From JABDMD01 sp965203475 (lineage in GTDB: Bacteria; Pseudomonadota; Gammaproteobacteria; UBA4575), in contig OZ241890.1 in NCBI GenBank assembly GCA_965203475.1, forward strand, positions 1,178,001 to 1,242,000: 64,000 nucleotides of DNA, read 5' to 3'. Shown in pieces: positions 15,154-25,322 of the stretch (its first letter is position 1; each line of letters opens with the position of its first letter). A program made the translations under genes and the position numbers. Below the pieces are notes generated by a model. That model did not search any database. It had not been told where the DNA came from and was given only the letters and a program-made list of their open reading frames with translations.

Positions 15154-16664
15154 GACGTTAAATTATTATTCTGTGCAATTTGCAATAGATAGGTTACTGA
15201 CGGATCCATCATTTCAATCAAAGGTGCTGGCCAAATGCCAATCCATAAAACCAATACGGTTAACACAAACAAAACAAAAAATTCCCTTCGATTGAGATCG
15301 TTAAGTTTTGCAACTTCGTCATTTGCAATCGCACCAAACACAACTCGCTTAATCATCCACAGCGTGTAAGCAGCACCAAGAATTAGTGTAGTTGCAGCAA
15401 GAAAGGCATACCATACATTGGCATTAAAACTTGCCAGGATTACCATGAATTCACCAACAAACCCAGAAGTTCCGGGCAACCCGGCATTGGCCATCGCAAA
15501 AATTACGAAGAAAGTGGCAAATTTCGGCATGGTGTTTACAACGCCGCCATAGTCTGCAATTTGTCGACTATGCATGCGGTCATATAAAACACCCACGCAT
15601 AAAAACATGGCACCAGAAATAAATCCGTGCGATATCATCTGTACCATCCCGCCATGAAGTGCAAGATCAGGACGACCAGTACCGTTTGTTAATAGAGCAA
15701 AAATTACAAAAAAGCCTAAGGTAACAAACCCCATATGCGCAATCGATGAATACGCAATCAGTTTTTTCATATCACGTTGCGCAAGTGCAACAAATCCAAT
15801 ATAAACAATTGCAATCAATGAAAGCGCAATTACCAAATAAGCCAACTGAGAACTTGCATAACTCGTAATTGGAATACTAAAGCGGAGAAAGCCATAGCCT
15901 CCAACTTTTAACATGATCGCAGCTAATACAACGGATCCACCAGTAGGCGCTTCAACATGAGCATCAGGCAACCAGGTATGTACTGGCCACATGGGAATTT
16001 TTACAGCAAATGCAACCAGAAATGCTAAAAACAAAAACATCTGCTCGTTAGCGGATAACGGATGAAGCTGCAACACAAGAATTTCAAATGTATTGGCATT
16101 AGAATACATATAGATGAGCGCGATGAGCAAAAATACAGATCCAAAAAAGGTATATAAGAAAAACTTGATCGTTGCATAGACTCGACGTGGTCCACCCCAT
16201 ATCCCGATGATTAAAAACATTGGAATTAACATGCCTTCGAAAAAAATATAAAAGAGAATGGCATCTAATGCACAGAACACACCTATCATTAACCCTTCCA
16301 GAATTAAAAAAGAGGCAAAGTATTCTGCAAGTCGTTGAGGTGCAATTTCCCAACCCGCAATAATCACTAGTACCGTGATAATTGTCGTCAATAAAATAAG
16401 GGGAACGGCAATACCATCCACACCCAATGAATAATTTATATTAAAAGCCTGAATCCAAGGAGTATATTCACTGAACTGCATAGTAAATTTTGTGCTATCA
16501 AATTCAGCAATGAGCTGGAGACTTATCACAAAGGTAAATAATGAAATAATAAACGACGACCAACGCACCATTGAAACTGAAATTTGTTTGCTGGCAAGCA
16601 CAACAAGACCACCTATAATAGGCAGCCAAATCAATATGCTTAAAATGGGGAGTGAATCAAACAT
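15150..16664 (-). CDS. nuoM: NADH-quinone oxidoreductase subunit M
   Basis: NuoM is an antiporter-like proton-pumping subunit of complex I. The 504 residues are almost wholly transmembrane, with family motifs such as FYIFFEGMLIPMFLIIGIWGG carrying the conserved Glu, and AVKIPMWPVHTWLPDAHVEAP containing the Lys and the amphipathic-lined channel segment. Length matches the family (509 in E. coli). It begins five bases after nuoL and overlaps nuoN. Confidence 0.97.
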   Translation of the reverse strand: MFDSLPILSILIWLPIIGGLVVLASKQISVSMVRWSSFIISLFTFVISLQLIAEFDSTKFTMQFSEYTPWIQAFNINYSLGVDGIAVPLILLTTIITVLVIIAGWEIAPQRLAEYFASFLILEGLMIGVFCALDAILFYIFFEGMLIPMFLIIGIWGGPRRVYATIKFFLYTFFGSVFLLIALIYMYSNANTFEILVLQLHPLSANEQMFLFLAFLVAFAVKIPMWPVHTWLPDAHVEAPTGGSVVLAAIMLKVGGYGFLRFSIPITSYASSQLAYLVIALSLIAIVYIGFVALAQRDMKKLIAYSSIAHMGFVTLGFFVIFALLTNGTGRPDLALHGGMVQMISHGFISGAMFLCVGVLYDRMHSRQIADYGGVVNTMPKFATFFVIFAMANAGLPGTSGFVGEFMVILASFNANVWYAFLAATTLILGAAYTLWMIKRVVFGAIANDEVAKLNDLNRREFFVLFVLTVLVLWIGIWPAPLIEMMDPSVTYLLQIAQNNNLTS

Positions 16665-16669
16665 GGCAC

Positions 16670-18616
16670 TTATAAAAATAATTGACTGAGTAAAACCATC
16701 AGCCCAATAATCATCACAAAGGCATAATCATATAAATGCCCGGTTTGAATTCGACGAACTTTCCCAGAAAACCAATTGATTACTTTTGCAGACCCATTGA
16801 CTACTAAGCCATCAATTAACAAGCGATCGCCAAAAGAATCACAAAAAGAACCAATCTTTCTAGTGCCTGATGCAAATAACATTTGATAAAGCTCATCAAT
16901 TCCGTACTTGTAGTACAAAGCTTTATAAACTGCACCGAATTTTTCTTTCAATAGCGTTGCAAGATTTGGTTTATAAATATAGAAAAACCATGCGCATATA
17001 ACACCTGCCAATACCAAATACACAGCTGGCGCTTGCAAGGCATGTAAAGTAAACGCAAGAACGCCATGATAATGGTGCTTAATTTCTGCAACGGCTGTGT
17101 GCGTATCAGCAACAAAAATACTTTCAGCAAAATAATCGCCCAGCGCGATGCTGCCAATGAAATAACCTGCAACCACTGAAGGAATCGCTAATAACACTAA
17201 AGGCACCCAAATAACTTTTGGAGACTCCTTAACATGTTCTTCAGTGTGTTTATCCATTCGACTTTGCCCGTGGAAAGTTAAAAACAACAGGCGGAATGAA
17301 TACAGTGCCGTTATAAACACACCCAGCAATACCATCCAATACGCAAACTCATGCCCAGGAAGTGTGGAATGATGTACAGCTTCAATAATGGCATCTTTTG
17401 AATAAAAACCTGAGAAAAAAGGCGTGCCGATTAAGGCCAAGGTTCCAATGACCATGCACCAATAAGTTATGGGCATGTATTTGCGCAGTCCTCCCATTTT
17501 TTGCATGTCTTGCTCGTGATGTAGCGCGACAATCACTGATCCTGCACCTAAAAATAGTAACGCTTTAAAAAATGCATGGGTGAACAAATGAAAAATTGCA
17601 ATGGAATAAGCCGACACTCCTAGTGCTACAGTCATATAACCCAGTTGTGACAATGTCGAATAGGCCACAACTCGTTTGATATCGTTTTGCACGATGCCCA
17701 CAAGACCCATGAAAAATGCAGTAATCGCACCGATGACAAGAATTACTGACAAGGCTGTTTCACTTAACTCGAACAAAGGTGACATGCGTGCCACCATAAA
17801 TATTCCTGCAGTAACCATGGTGGCCGCATGAATCAATGCCGAAATTGGGGTTGGGCCTTCCATGGAATCGGGTAACCACACATGTAATGGCACTTGTGCC
17901 GATTTGCCCATGGCACCAACAAACAGCAATAAACAAATTACAGTGATTGCTGACCATTGAGTGGTTTCAGAAATTCTAAAAGTTTGCGTATCGAGTAAAG
18001 GCGCTTGTTGAAAAACCGACTGATAATCCAAACTATTAAACACAGCTAATACGGCGGCAATACCTAGAATGAATCCAAAATCTCCCACGCGATTCACTAA
18101 AAAAGCTTTTAAATTGGCAAAGATTGCCGTATCCCGTGTATACCAAAACCCAATCAACAAATAAGAAACTAAGCCCACAGCTTCCCAACCAAAAAACAAT
18201 TGTAAAAAGTTGTTAGACATCACCAGCATTAACATGGAAAAGGTAAACAAAGATATATAAGAGAAGAATCGCTGATAACCTGTGTCTTCATGCATGTAAC
18301 CAATGGTGTAGATGTGCACCATTAACGAAACAAAAGTGACTACTACCATCATGATGACTGTTAGCGGGTCAATTAAAAATCCAATTTTTAAACTGAAGTC
18401 GCCAAGCGCCATCCATTCGTATACATCAATGGACATGACACCTATCTGGTCAAACACTACTTGTTTGAATACATAAACACTCAAGGTAAAAGATAACGCA
18501 ACTCCTAATATCGTTATCCAATGCGCACCTGCCCTACCAATTTTTTTGCCAAACAAACCAGCCACTATAGAGGCAAACAAGGGTGCTAATACAACAAGTA
18601 AACAAATTGTTTTCAT
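16670..18616 (-). CDS. nuoL: NADH-quinone oxidoreductase subunit L
   Basis: NuoL is the distal proton-pumping subunit of complex I, with a long C-terminal lateral helix that clamps the membrane arm. The 648 residues include FFGWEAVGLVSYLLIGFW, GKSAQVPLHVWLPDSMEGPTP and the C-terminal hydrophobic piece after a lengthy loop at about 480-560. Length is slightly above E. coli NuoL (613). It lies 17 bases after nuoK. Confidence 0.97.
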   Translation of the reverse strand: MKTICLLVVLAPLFASIVAGLFGKKIGRAGAHWITILGVALSFTLSVYVFKQVVFDQIGVMSIDVYEWMALGDFSLKIGFLIDPLTVIMMVVVTFVSLMVHIYTIGYMHEDTGYQRFFSYISLFTFSMLMLVMSNNFLQLFFGWEAVGLVSYLLIGFWYTRDTAIFANLKAFLVNRVGDFGFILGIAAVLAVFNSLDYQSVFQQAPLLDTQTFRISETTQWSAITVICLLLFVGAMGKSAQVPLHVWLPDSMEGPTPISALIHAATMVTAGIFMVARMSPLFELSETALSVILVIGAITAFFMGLVGIVQNDIKRVVAYSTLSQLGYMTVALGVSAYSIAIFHLFTHAFFKALLFLGAGSVIVALHHEQDMQKMGGLRKYMPITYWCMVIGTLALIGTPFFSGFYSKDAIIEAVHHSTLPGHEFAYWMVLLGVFITALYSFRLLFLTFHGQSRMDKHTEEHVKESPKVIWVPLVLLAIPSVVAGYFIGSIALGDYFAESIFVADTHTAVAEIKHHYHGVLAFTLHALQAPAVYLVLAGVICAWFFYIYKPNLATLLKEKFGAVYKALYYKYGIDELYQMLFASGTRKIGSFCDSFGDRLLIDGLVVNGSAKVINWFSGKVRRIQTGHLYDYAFVMIIGLMVLLSQLFL

Positions 18617-18633
18617 ATTTCTAGTTTTTGCAA

Positions 18634-18939
18634 TCAGCCTTTTAAATTTTCCAGGTCCTGAACATTTATGGTGGAACGATTACGATACAGCACTACTAAA
18701 ATGGCTAAACCAATGGCAGCCTCTGCGGCAGCTACTGTAAGAATGAAAAACACAAATACTTGCCCTGACAAATCGTTTAAATAATGAGAAAAAGCAACAA
18801 AATTCATATTCACAGCTAATAACATCAATTCAATTGCCATTAGCAATAGAATTACATTTTTTCTATTTAGGAAAATTCCAGCGATACTAATTGAAAAAAG
18901 TATCGCGCCCAGCACAAGAAAATGTGTCAATGTGATCAT
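18634..18939 (-). CDS. nuoK: NADH-quinone oxidoreductase subunit K
   Basis: NuoK is a small three-helix membrane subunit (101 residues) that holds conserved glutamates of the proton path, seen here in LLMAIELMLLAVNMNFVAFS. It ends with a polar tail (NVQDLENLKG). It lies 15 bases after nuoJ and 17 before nuoL, in the standard order. Confidence 0.97.
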   Translation of the reverse strand: MITLTHFLVLGAILFSISIAGIFLNRKNVILLLMAIELMLLAVNMNFVAFSHYLNDLSGQVFVFFILTVAAAEAAIGLAILVVLYRNRSTINVQDLENLKG

Positions 18940-18954
18940 GTTAAATTTTTATTA

Positions 18955-19542
18955 TTATTCTTTGTTTTCTGAAACTAAACGTACTCTATCTTTTCTCTCT
19001 ACATTAATTTGTTTAGATGGGGATTGTCGTTTTGAAGTTGGACGTTTACGCATCGTCAATGTAATTGCAGCAATAATGGCAACTAATAAGATCACTCCGG
19101 CAATTTCAAATGGGTATACATATTGTGTAAACAGCAATTCACCCAATTCTTGTGTGTTACTATAATCTGCTGGTTTTGCGACTGGTTTGGCCAAATTAAA
19201 TTCATCTTGATTTAACACAAGAATCATTTCGGCTGCCATAATAAGGCCTACTACTAAACCAACAGGGAGGTAACGCGCAAATCCTGCACGAAGTGTTGCA
19301 ATATTGATATCTAACATCATGACTACAAACAAAAACAGCACCATGACTGCGCCCACATAGACTAGAATTAAAGTTATTCCTAAAAATTCTGCTTCTAATA
19401 ACAACCAAAGTGCGCCACTGGTAAAAAAGCACAAAACTAAAAATAACGCGGAGTGCACTGGGTTGCGTACAGTGATTAATGCAAGTGCAGAAAGCACTAA
19501 CACAAATGCAAAAAAATAAAAAACTCCGGTTTGAATTAACAT
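18955..19542 (-). CDS. nuoJ: NADH-quinone oxidoreductase subunit J
   Basis: NuoJ is a five-helix membrane subunit next to the quinone site of complex I. The 195 residues contain NPVHSALFLVLCFFTSGALW and the flexible third helix LVYVGAVMVLFLFVVMMLD, which drives coupling. A basic, Ser-rich tail of about 25 residues (KRPTSKRQSPSKQ) follows the last helix. It starts five bases after nuoI. Confidence 0.97.
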   Translation of the reverse strand: MLIQTGVFYFFAFVLVLSALALITVRNPVHSALFLVLCFFTSGALWLLLEAEFLGITLILVYVGAVMVLFLFVVMMLDINIATLRAGFARYLPVGLVVGLIMAAEMILVLNQDEFNLAKPVAKPADYSNTQELGELLFTQYVYPFEIAGVILLVAIIAAITLTMRKRPTSKRQSPSKQINVERKDRVRLVSENKE

Positions 19543-19547
19543 TTTAT

Positions 19548-20036
19548 TTACCTGTACTGTGCCTCTGTTTGGCGATCCGCTGCAATTTGTTCTTCATTAC
19601 GACGACCTACTTCTAACAACATATCTTTTGACATGATTTGAGTACCTCGCTCAAAAAACGAGTATTCAAAAACTCGAGTTTCGACAATAGCATCCACCGG
19701 ACATGCTTCTTCACAAAATCCACAGTACACACATTTAAATAAGTCAATGTCATAGCGAGTTGTTCTGCGACTACCATCGTCACGTTCTTCTGTATCCATA
19801 GTAATTGCCAATGCAGGACACACAGCTTCACACAACTTGCAACCAATGCAACGCTCTTCTCCGCTCGGATATCTTCGTAATGCATGAAGTCCTCTAAACC
19901 TTGGAGACTGCGGAGTTTTTTCTTCCGGATACTGCACGGTAAATTTTTTCGAAGTAAATCGCTTACCTGTTAAACGCATACCTTTTAACAGCTCTAATAG
20001 TGTAAAGCTTCGAAATATATTTTTTAATGTACGCAT
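19548..20036 (-). CDS. nuoI: NADH-quinone oxidoreductase subunit I
   Basis: NuoI is the peripheral-arm subunit with two 4Fe-4S clusters (N6a and N6b) that pass electrons towards NuoB. In 162 residues it shows two CxxCxxCxxxCP motifs at Cys63-66-69-73 and Cys102-105-108-112. I chose the ATG at 20036 because it gives the usual MRTLKNIF start and lies one base past the nuoH stop; the longer reading from 20087 would overlap nuoH by 50 bases. Confidence 0.97.
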   Translation of the reverse strand: MRTLKNIFRSFTLLELLKGMRLTGKRFTSKKFTVQYPEEKTPQSPRFRGLHALRRYPSGEERCIGCKLCEAVCPALAITMDTEERDDGSRRTTRYDIDLFKCVYCGFCEEACPVDAIVETRVFEYSFFERGTQIMSKDMLLEVGRRNEEQIAADRQTEAQYR

Positions 20037-20037
20037 C

Positions 20038-21111
20038 TCAATCAAACCAAGGTGATACTTCAAAATACAACATGGCGCCTTCAACAAAAATCCAAATTAA
20101 TGTTATTGGTAGCAAAATTTTCCATCCCAAACGCATAATTTGGTCATAACGATAACGAGGGAATGTCGCACGAAACCAGAGAAAACAAAATATAAAGAAA
20201 CAGGTTTTTGCAATAAACCAGTGTGGGCCTGACGATAAAACTGGCCCTATATAAGGTAAATATAACCAATGTGCTGGGAACAAGGGCAAACCTTCCAGTG
20301 GACTTAGCCATCCGCCTAAAAATAATAGTGCAGTAAGTGCTGAAATTAATATGATGTTGGCGTATTCAGCTAAGAAAAATAAGGCAAAGCCCATTCCTGA
20401 ATATTCCACATGAAAGCCAGCCACAATTTCCGACTCTCCTTCCACAACATCAAAGGGTGCACGATTGGTTTCTGCAACTCCTGCTATTAAATACGTTAAA
20501 AACAATGGTAATAGTGGAACCCAATACCAGTTCCAAAAAAACTTCCCTTGTTGTGCCATTACGATGTCACCTAGATTTAAACTGCCGCTGGCCATTAACA
20601 CGCCGACTAAGGCAAATCCCATAGCAATTTCATAGGCCACAATTTGTGCCGCTGAACGTAAAGCACCTAATAATGCGTATTTAGAATTGGAAGCCCAACC
20701 AGCAACAATCACACCATAAACTCCTAGCGAGGTCATAGCCAAGATGTAAAGTAGGCCAGCATTGATGTCTGCAAAATTCCAGTTTTCTGCAAACGGAATA
20801 ACCGCCCATGCGGCTAAAGCAGGAATCATTGCAAGCAAAGGCGCAAGACGAAATAAAAACCGATCTGCATCATTTGGCAGAATCATTTCTTTAAACATTA
20901 GTTTTAATGCATCCGCAATAGGTTGTCCAAATCCTTTAGGCCCTACGCGATTTGGTCCAATGCGAACCTGCATAAAACCAATGACTTTTCGTTCCGCTAA
21001 TGTTACATACGCCACACAACCAAAAAGCACTAATACAAATACAAACATCGATACTGTCATCACAATGACGGGCGGAATGCTTTCTAAAAAACCTATCAAC
21101 CATTCAAGCAT
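20038..21111 (-). CDS. nuoH: NADH-quinone oxidoreductase subunit H
   Basis: NuoH forms most of the quinone chamber and links the hydrophilic and membrane arms. The 357 residues have eight or more helices and the signatures ERKVIGFMQVRIGPNRVGP and AETNRAPFDVVEGESEIVAG, which carry the conserved acidic funnel residues. I chose the ATG at 21111 (MLEWLIGF), preceded by AAAGGA six bases away; it overlaps the end of nuoG by eight bases. A longer reading from 21144 adds 11 residues. Confidence 0.96.
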   Translation of the reverse strand: MLEWLIGFLESIPPVIVMTVSMFVFVLVLFGCVAYVTLAERKVIGFMQVRIGPNRVGPKGFGQPIADALKLMFKEMILPNDADRFLFRLAPLLAMIPALAAWAVIPFAENWNFADINAGLLYILAMTSLGVYGVIVAGWASNSKYALLGALRSAAQIVAYEIAMGFALVGVLMASGSLNLGDIVMAQQGKFFWNWYWVPLLPLFLTYLIAGVAETNRAPFDVVEGESEIVAGFHVEYSGMGFALFFLAEYANIILISALTALLFLGGWLSPLEGLPLFPAHWLYLPYIGPVLSSGPHWFIAKTCFFIFCFLWFRATFPRYRYDQIMRLGWKILLPITLIWIFVEGAMLYFEVSPWFD

Positions 21112-23497
21112 TTGCAATCCTTTGAATTTCAACAGGCGCAACACTTTCGCCTAATGAATCACTATGCTCTGTACTGTTTTCAACCCAAACGCAATGCATC
21201 GCTAAGTTTTCATTAATTAGTAATGGCAATGTGGATTCTTGGCGTTCTTGAACGACACGCACTTGCTTTTCATTTAATACATCTAATTCGCGGGCCTGTT
21301 GCTCGCACATGGCTACATGAGGCTCTTGAGCAAAACTGGTTTCTTGTAGCGAAGAGGACCTTCTAACTACATTGTCTACAGCATAAATTGAGCCGTTTGA
21401 TACTCGAAATAATTTATCTAAATTATTTTTTTGATTGGAGACTAAATTTGTATGATTGAAATCTTGTAGATTTGAGTCAAATTCAATGTGCTCAGTGAAT
21501 TTTGTCCTGAGTTCATCTCGTATTTGTTGACTAGTTTGATATTGCACCTCATCCAAACCTAACTTATTGGCCAATACCCGCAATACTTTCCATGCAGGTT
21601 GTGTAAAGTCGCGAAGATGTATGGCGTTGCTAAAGCTTTGCCATCGCCCTTCTGCATTTACATAAGTACCTTCTGTTTCGGCAAAGGTTGCAATAGGCAG
21701 AATTACATTCGCATATTCCAGCATAGTCTCCGTAACATATGGTGTGAGTAATACTACAAACTCTGCTTCCTGCAGTGCATACATGGCTTGCGGCACATTA
21801 TTAAAATCAAATTCTGGCTCAAGATTCAGTAACACATAAATTTTTCTTGGTTGTTGCAGCATTTGACCAGCATGCAACCCAGATTGAATATTTTTTTCGC
21901 CTGCCGCTAAACGATGCGGTACAACACCGCTCAACCATGCTCCCACAGAATTACCTGCCTGCGGAATAATGCCAAAATTTGATTGTGTAACATTGGCAAT
22001 AAAATTTGCCAGTGCACGTAGCACAGATGCTTGTGGATGAGAGGCTGCAATATTGCCCAGCATAATATTCGATTGTTTTGCATCTCGTAACGTTTCAAAT
22101 ATTTGTTTCGCATCAGGCGATACAGAAACGCCATCAATAATTTTGACTAATTCGGGGGGCAGTTGTTGATAGTGTTCATCCGCAACACAGCTTGCAATTT
22201 CAGACAATGCAAATACCCATAGCTGCGGAGCTAATGTCCAATTCGTTTGATGTGCAAAATAGAAATCAACCTGTTGAGGATTTAGACTCATCACTTTACA
22301 ACCACGTAAGCCAGCTTTGCGCATGCGGTGGGCAAGCATAGGTTGCTCTAAACGAATATCACAACCAATCAGAAAATTAGCATCATTATCTTCAATGGAT
22401 TGAATCGACTGACCTAAGTTTGGAAATAACGGCTGAACATCTTGATCAGAAAAATCAATCTGCCGTACACGATGATCAATATTATTTACACCAATTTGTC
22501 TAAATATTTTCTGTAATAAATATAATTCTTCCAATGTGGAGTGTGGGGCTGCAAGAACACCAATTTCTTCACTTGAAGTCTGTTTAATTTTTCTTGCAAC
22601 GCTATCTAAACATTCATCCCAATTAGTGTTTTCCCAACTTTGTTCATTTTTAAGCATAGGTTGGGTAGCACGCTCACTACTGTTGATTCCTTCGTAACTG
22701 AATCGATCACGGTCTGAAATCCATGTTTCATTAACCTCTACATTTTCTCGTGGCACCACACGCATCACATTATTTCTTAATGTGTGCAGGTAAATGTTTG
22801 AGCCCACTGCATCATGTGGTGCAATACTTGCCGTTTGCATCATTTCCCAAGAGCGGGCTGTCATACGTGACGGTTTGGCATTCAATGCGCCTACCGGACA
22901 AATATCAATTACATTACCAGACAATTCGGAACGTAAAGAATGTTCTACATAAGTTCCGATTTCCATGAATTCGCCACGACCTGTTGCACCTAACTCTCGC
23001 ACTCCCGCAATTTCAGTACCAAAACGCACGCATCGAGTGCAATGAATACAGCGCGTCATATCGGTAGAAACTAATGGCCCAAGTTCTTTATCTGGAACGA
23101 CACGTTTGCGTTCAACATAACGCGAAACATCATTGCCATATCCCATCGCTACATCTTGCAATTCACATTCGCCGCCTTGATCGCACACTGGACAATCCAG
23201 CGGATGATTAATAAGTAAAAACTCCATCGTGCCTTTTTGTGCATCTAGTGCCATGGAAGACTTGGTATACACTTTCATACCATCGGCTACCGGTGTTGCA
23301 CAGGCTGGTAATGGTTTAGGCACGTTTTCAATTTCCACCATGCACATGCGACAATTTGCTGCAACAGATAAGTTTTTGTGATAACAAAAACGAGGGATAT
23401 CAATGTCAAATTGATCTGCAACTTCAATCAGCATCGCACCTTTTGATGCAGTTACTTCTTGATCATTAATAAATAGTTGTACTTTTTCTTCTGACAT
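21104..23497 (-). CDS. nuoG: NADH-quinone oxidoreductase subunit G
   Basis: NuoG carries the N-terminal electron-transfer clusters of complex I. The 797 residues begin with a ferredoxin-like domain (CRMCMVEI and following Cys for the 2Fe-2S cluster N1b), then HPLDCPVCDQGGECELQD and RCIHCTRCVRFG for 4Fe-4S clusters, then a molybdopterin-oxidoreductase-like domain that is catalytically idle in this family. The large domain is divergent in its C-terminal third, as is common. It begins six bases after nuoF. Confidence 0.96.
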   Translation of the reverse strand: MSEEKVQLFINDQEVTASKGAMLIEVADQFDIDIPRFCYHKNLSVAANCRMCMVEIENVPKPLPACATPVADGMKVYTKSSMALDAQKGTMEFLLINHPLDCPVCDQGGECELQDVAMGYGNDVSRYVERKRVVPDKELGPLVSTDMTRCIHCTRCVRFGTEIAGVRELGATGRGEFMEIGTYVEHSLRSELSGNVIDICPVGALNAKPSRMTARSWEMMQTASIAPHDAVGSNIYLHTLRNNVMRVVPRENVEVNETWISDRDRFSYEGINSSERATQPMLKNEQSWENTNWDECLDSVARKIKQTSSEEIGVLAAPHSTLEELYLLQKIFRQIGVNNIDHRVRQIDFSDQDVQPLFPNLGQSIQSIEDNDANFLIGCDIRLEQPMLAHRMRKAGLRGCKVMSLNPQQVDFYFAHQTNWTLAPQLWVFALSEIASCVADEHYQQLPPELVKIIDGVSVSPDAKQIFETLRDAKQSNIMLGNIAASHPQASVLRALANFIANVTQSNFGIIPQAGNSVGAWLSGVVPHRLAAGEKNIQSGLHAGQMLQQPRKIYVLLNLEPEFDFNNVPQAMYALQEAEFVVLLTPYVTETMLEYANVILPIATFAETEGTYVNAEGRWQSFSNAIHLRDFTQPAWKVLRVLANKLGLDEVQYQTSQQIRDELRTKFTEHIEFDSNLQDFNHTNLVSNQKNNLDKLFRVSNGSIYAVDNVVRRSSSLQETSFAQEPHVAMCEQQARELDVLNEKQVRVVQERQESTLPLLINENLAMHCVWVENSTEHSDSLGESVAPVEIQRIANA

Positions 23498-23503
23498 TAT
23501 TTT

Positions 23504-24799
23504 TTAGGCCGCTTCGCTTTCAGGTTTGCCAACCATGCTGTACCCATGCTCAATGTAATGTACAAATTCGTGACGATAATGTTTTATGAAACTATGTACT
23601 GGCATAGCTGCTGCATCGCCTAATGCACAAATCGTCCTTCCTTCTATTTTTGTAGCGACATCATCTAATTTTTCGATGTCTTCCAATTTTCCATTTCCGT
23701 CGACGATGCGACATAGCATTCGATACAACCATCCGGTACCTTCACGACAAGGCGTACACTGTCCACAGGATTCTGAAAAATAAAAACGCGATATGCGTTG
23801 CAACACCTTAACCATATCCGTCGTTTCATCCATGACCACAACAGCACCCGAACCCAATAGTGAGCCAGCAGCAGTAATGGATTCATAATCCATGTTGGTT
23901 TGCATCATGATTTCGCCGGGCAATACAGGCACCGATGAACCACCTGGAATAACCGCCTTCAATGAATGTCCAAAACGTATGCCACCCGCTAATTCCAACA
24001 ATTCAGAAAATGGCATGCCCAATGGCACTTCATAATTACCCGGTCGACCCACATGCCCAGAAACAGAAAAACATTTTGTGCCACCACTTTTTTCTACTCC
24101 CATCGAGGCAAACCAGTCTGCACCTTCTCGCATAATGCTGGGAACCGATGCAAAAGTTTCAGTATTGTTTATAGTGGTAGGCTTTCCATATAAACCAAAA
24201 TTTGCAGGAAATGGAGGTTTGAATCTTGGTTGTCCTTTTTTACCTTCCAAAGATTCTAACAATGCAGTTTCTTCACCACAGATGTAAGCTCCAGCACCCA
24301 AAGTGTCATATAAATTGAACGTAAATCCTGAACCTAGAATATTTTCTCCTAGATATCCTTCGCGATACGCTTCCTCCAATGCATTTTTAAATCGTAAATA
24401 AGGCTCATCTAAGAATTCACCACGCAAGTAGTTATATCCGGTGTCTGCAAGCATGGCATAACCTGCAATCGCCATACCTTCAATTACAGAGTGCGGATTA
24501 AAACGTAAAATATCGCGATCTTTACAGGTGCCTGGTTCCGATTCGTCTGAATTACACACTACGTAACTTTGCACCTCAGACTTTCTAGGCATAAAACTCC
24601 ATTTCAATCCGGTGGGGAAGCCTGCACCACCACGACCTCGCAAACCAGAAGCTTTAACTTGCTCAATCACATCATCGGGCGAAATTTTTTCACGTAGAAT
24701 TTTTTCCCACGCACGGTACCCACCTGCACGTTTATAGTTTTCTAATGTCCAGGGTTGCTCAAATTCTAAAGTAGAATAACAAACATTGTTTATTTTCAT
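23504..24799 (-). CDS. nuoF: NADH-quinone oxidoreductase subunit F
   Basis: NuoF binds NADH and FMN and starts electron transfer. The 431 residues contain the NADH/FMN loop GLRGRGGAGFPTGLKW, the GAGAYICGEETALLESLEG segment and the 4Fe-4S motif SCGQCTPCREG with a later Cys for cluster N3. Length matches the family (445 in E. coli). It lies 19 bases after nuoE; together with NuoE and NuoG it forms the NADH-oxidising module. Confidence 0.98.
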   Translation of the reverse strand: MKINNVCYSTLEFEQPWTLENYKRAGGYRAWEKILREKISPDDVIEQVKASGLRGRGGAGFPTGLKWSFMPRKSEVQSYVVCNSDESEPGTCKDRDILRFNPHSVIEGMAIAGYAMLADTGYNYLRGEFLDEPYLRFKNALEEAYREGYLGENILGSGFTFNLYDTLGAGAYICGEETALLESLEGKKGQPRFKPPFPANFGLYGKPTTINNTETFASVPSIMREGADWFASMGVEKSGGTKCFSVSGHVGRPGNYEVPLGMPFSELLELAGGIRFGHSLKAVIPGGSSVPVLPGEIMMQTNMDYESITAAGSLLGSGAVVVMDETTDMVKVLQRISRFYFSESCGQCTPCREGTGWLYRMLCRIVDGNGKLEDIEKLDDVATKIEGRTICALGDAAAMPVHSFIKHYRHEFVHYIEHGYSMVGKPESEAA

Positions 24800-24818
24800 T
24801 TTTTAAGTAACGAAATTA

Positions 24819-25322
24819 TTAATCTAACTGATCAATAATTTTATCAACCTCTTTTAGACTTAATTTTTCATAGTACACATGATTAACTTGCATCATGGGT
24901 GCTCCGCAACATGCTGCCAAACATTCTTCCTCTTCTTTTAAATAAAATCGTCCATCTGCAGAAGTTTCACCAAGTTCAATACCAAATCTATTTTTTAGAT
25001 GCTCTACAATTTCATCTGCACCCCGTAACATGCAGGATAAATTTGTACATACAGAAATCGTGTGTTTGCCTACCGGTTTTAGTTCATACATGGAATAAAA
25101 CGAAGCCACTTCATATACTGCAATAGCTGGCATCTCTAAATAATCTGCAACTGCATCCATTTGTTCGACTGGCAAATAACCCGCTTCATGTTGCACTGCC
25201 CGCAATGCCGCTAACACCGCTGATTGTTTTTGGTCATCTGGATATTTTTTTAACCATTCATCAATTTCCTCTCGTACATGTTCAGAGAGAATTTCAAAAT
25301 TTTTGTCGATAACTTCACTCAT
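24819..25322 (-). CDS. nuoE: NADH-quinone oxidoreductase subunit E
   Basis: NuoE holds the 2Fe-2S cluster N1a with a thioredoxin-like fold. The 167 residues show Cys92 and Cys97 (CTNLSC) and Cys134 and Cys138 (CLAAC), the four ligands. An N-terminal helical region (10-60) precedes the fold. Its start overlaps the nuoD stop by four bases. Confidence 0.97.
   Translation of the reverse strand: MSEVIDKNFEILSEHVREEIDEWLKKYPDDQKQSAVLAALRAVQHEAGYLPVEQMDAVADYLEMPAIAVYEVASFYSMYELKPVGKHTISVCTNLSCMLRGADEIVEHLKNRFGIELGETSADGRFYLKEEEECLAACCGAPMMQVNHVYYEKLSLKEVDKIIDQLD

Noticed and set aside
20762..21154. 130-codon plus-strand frame opposite nuoH
   Set aside because: It is antisense to a conserved membrane subunit and has a basic, low-complexity composition typical of a shadow frame.
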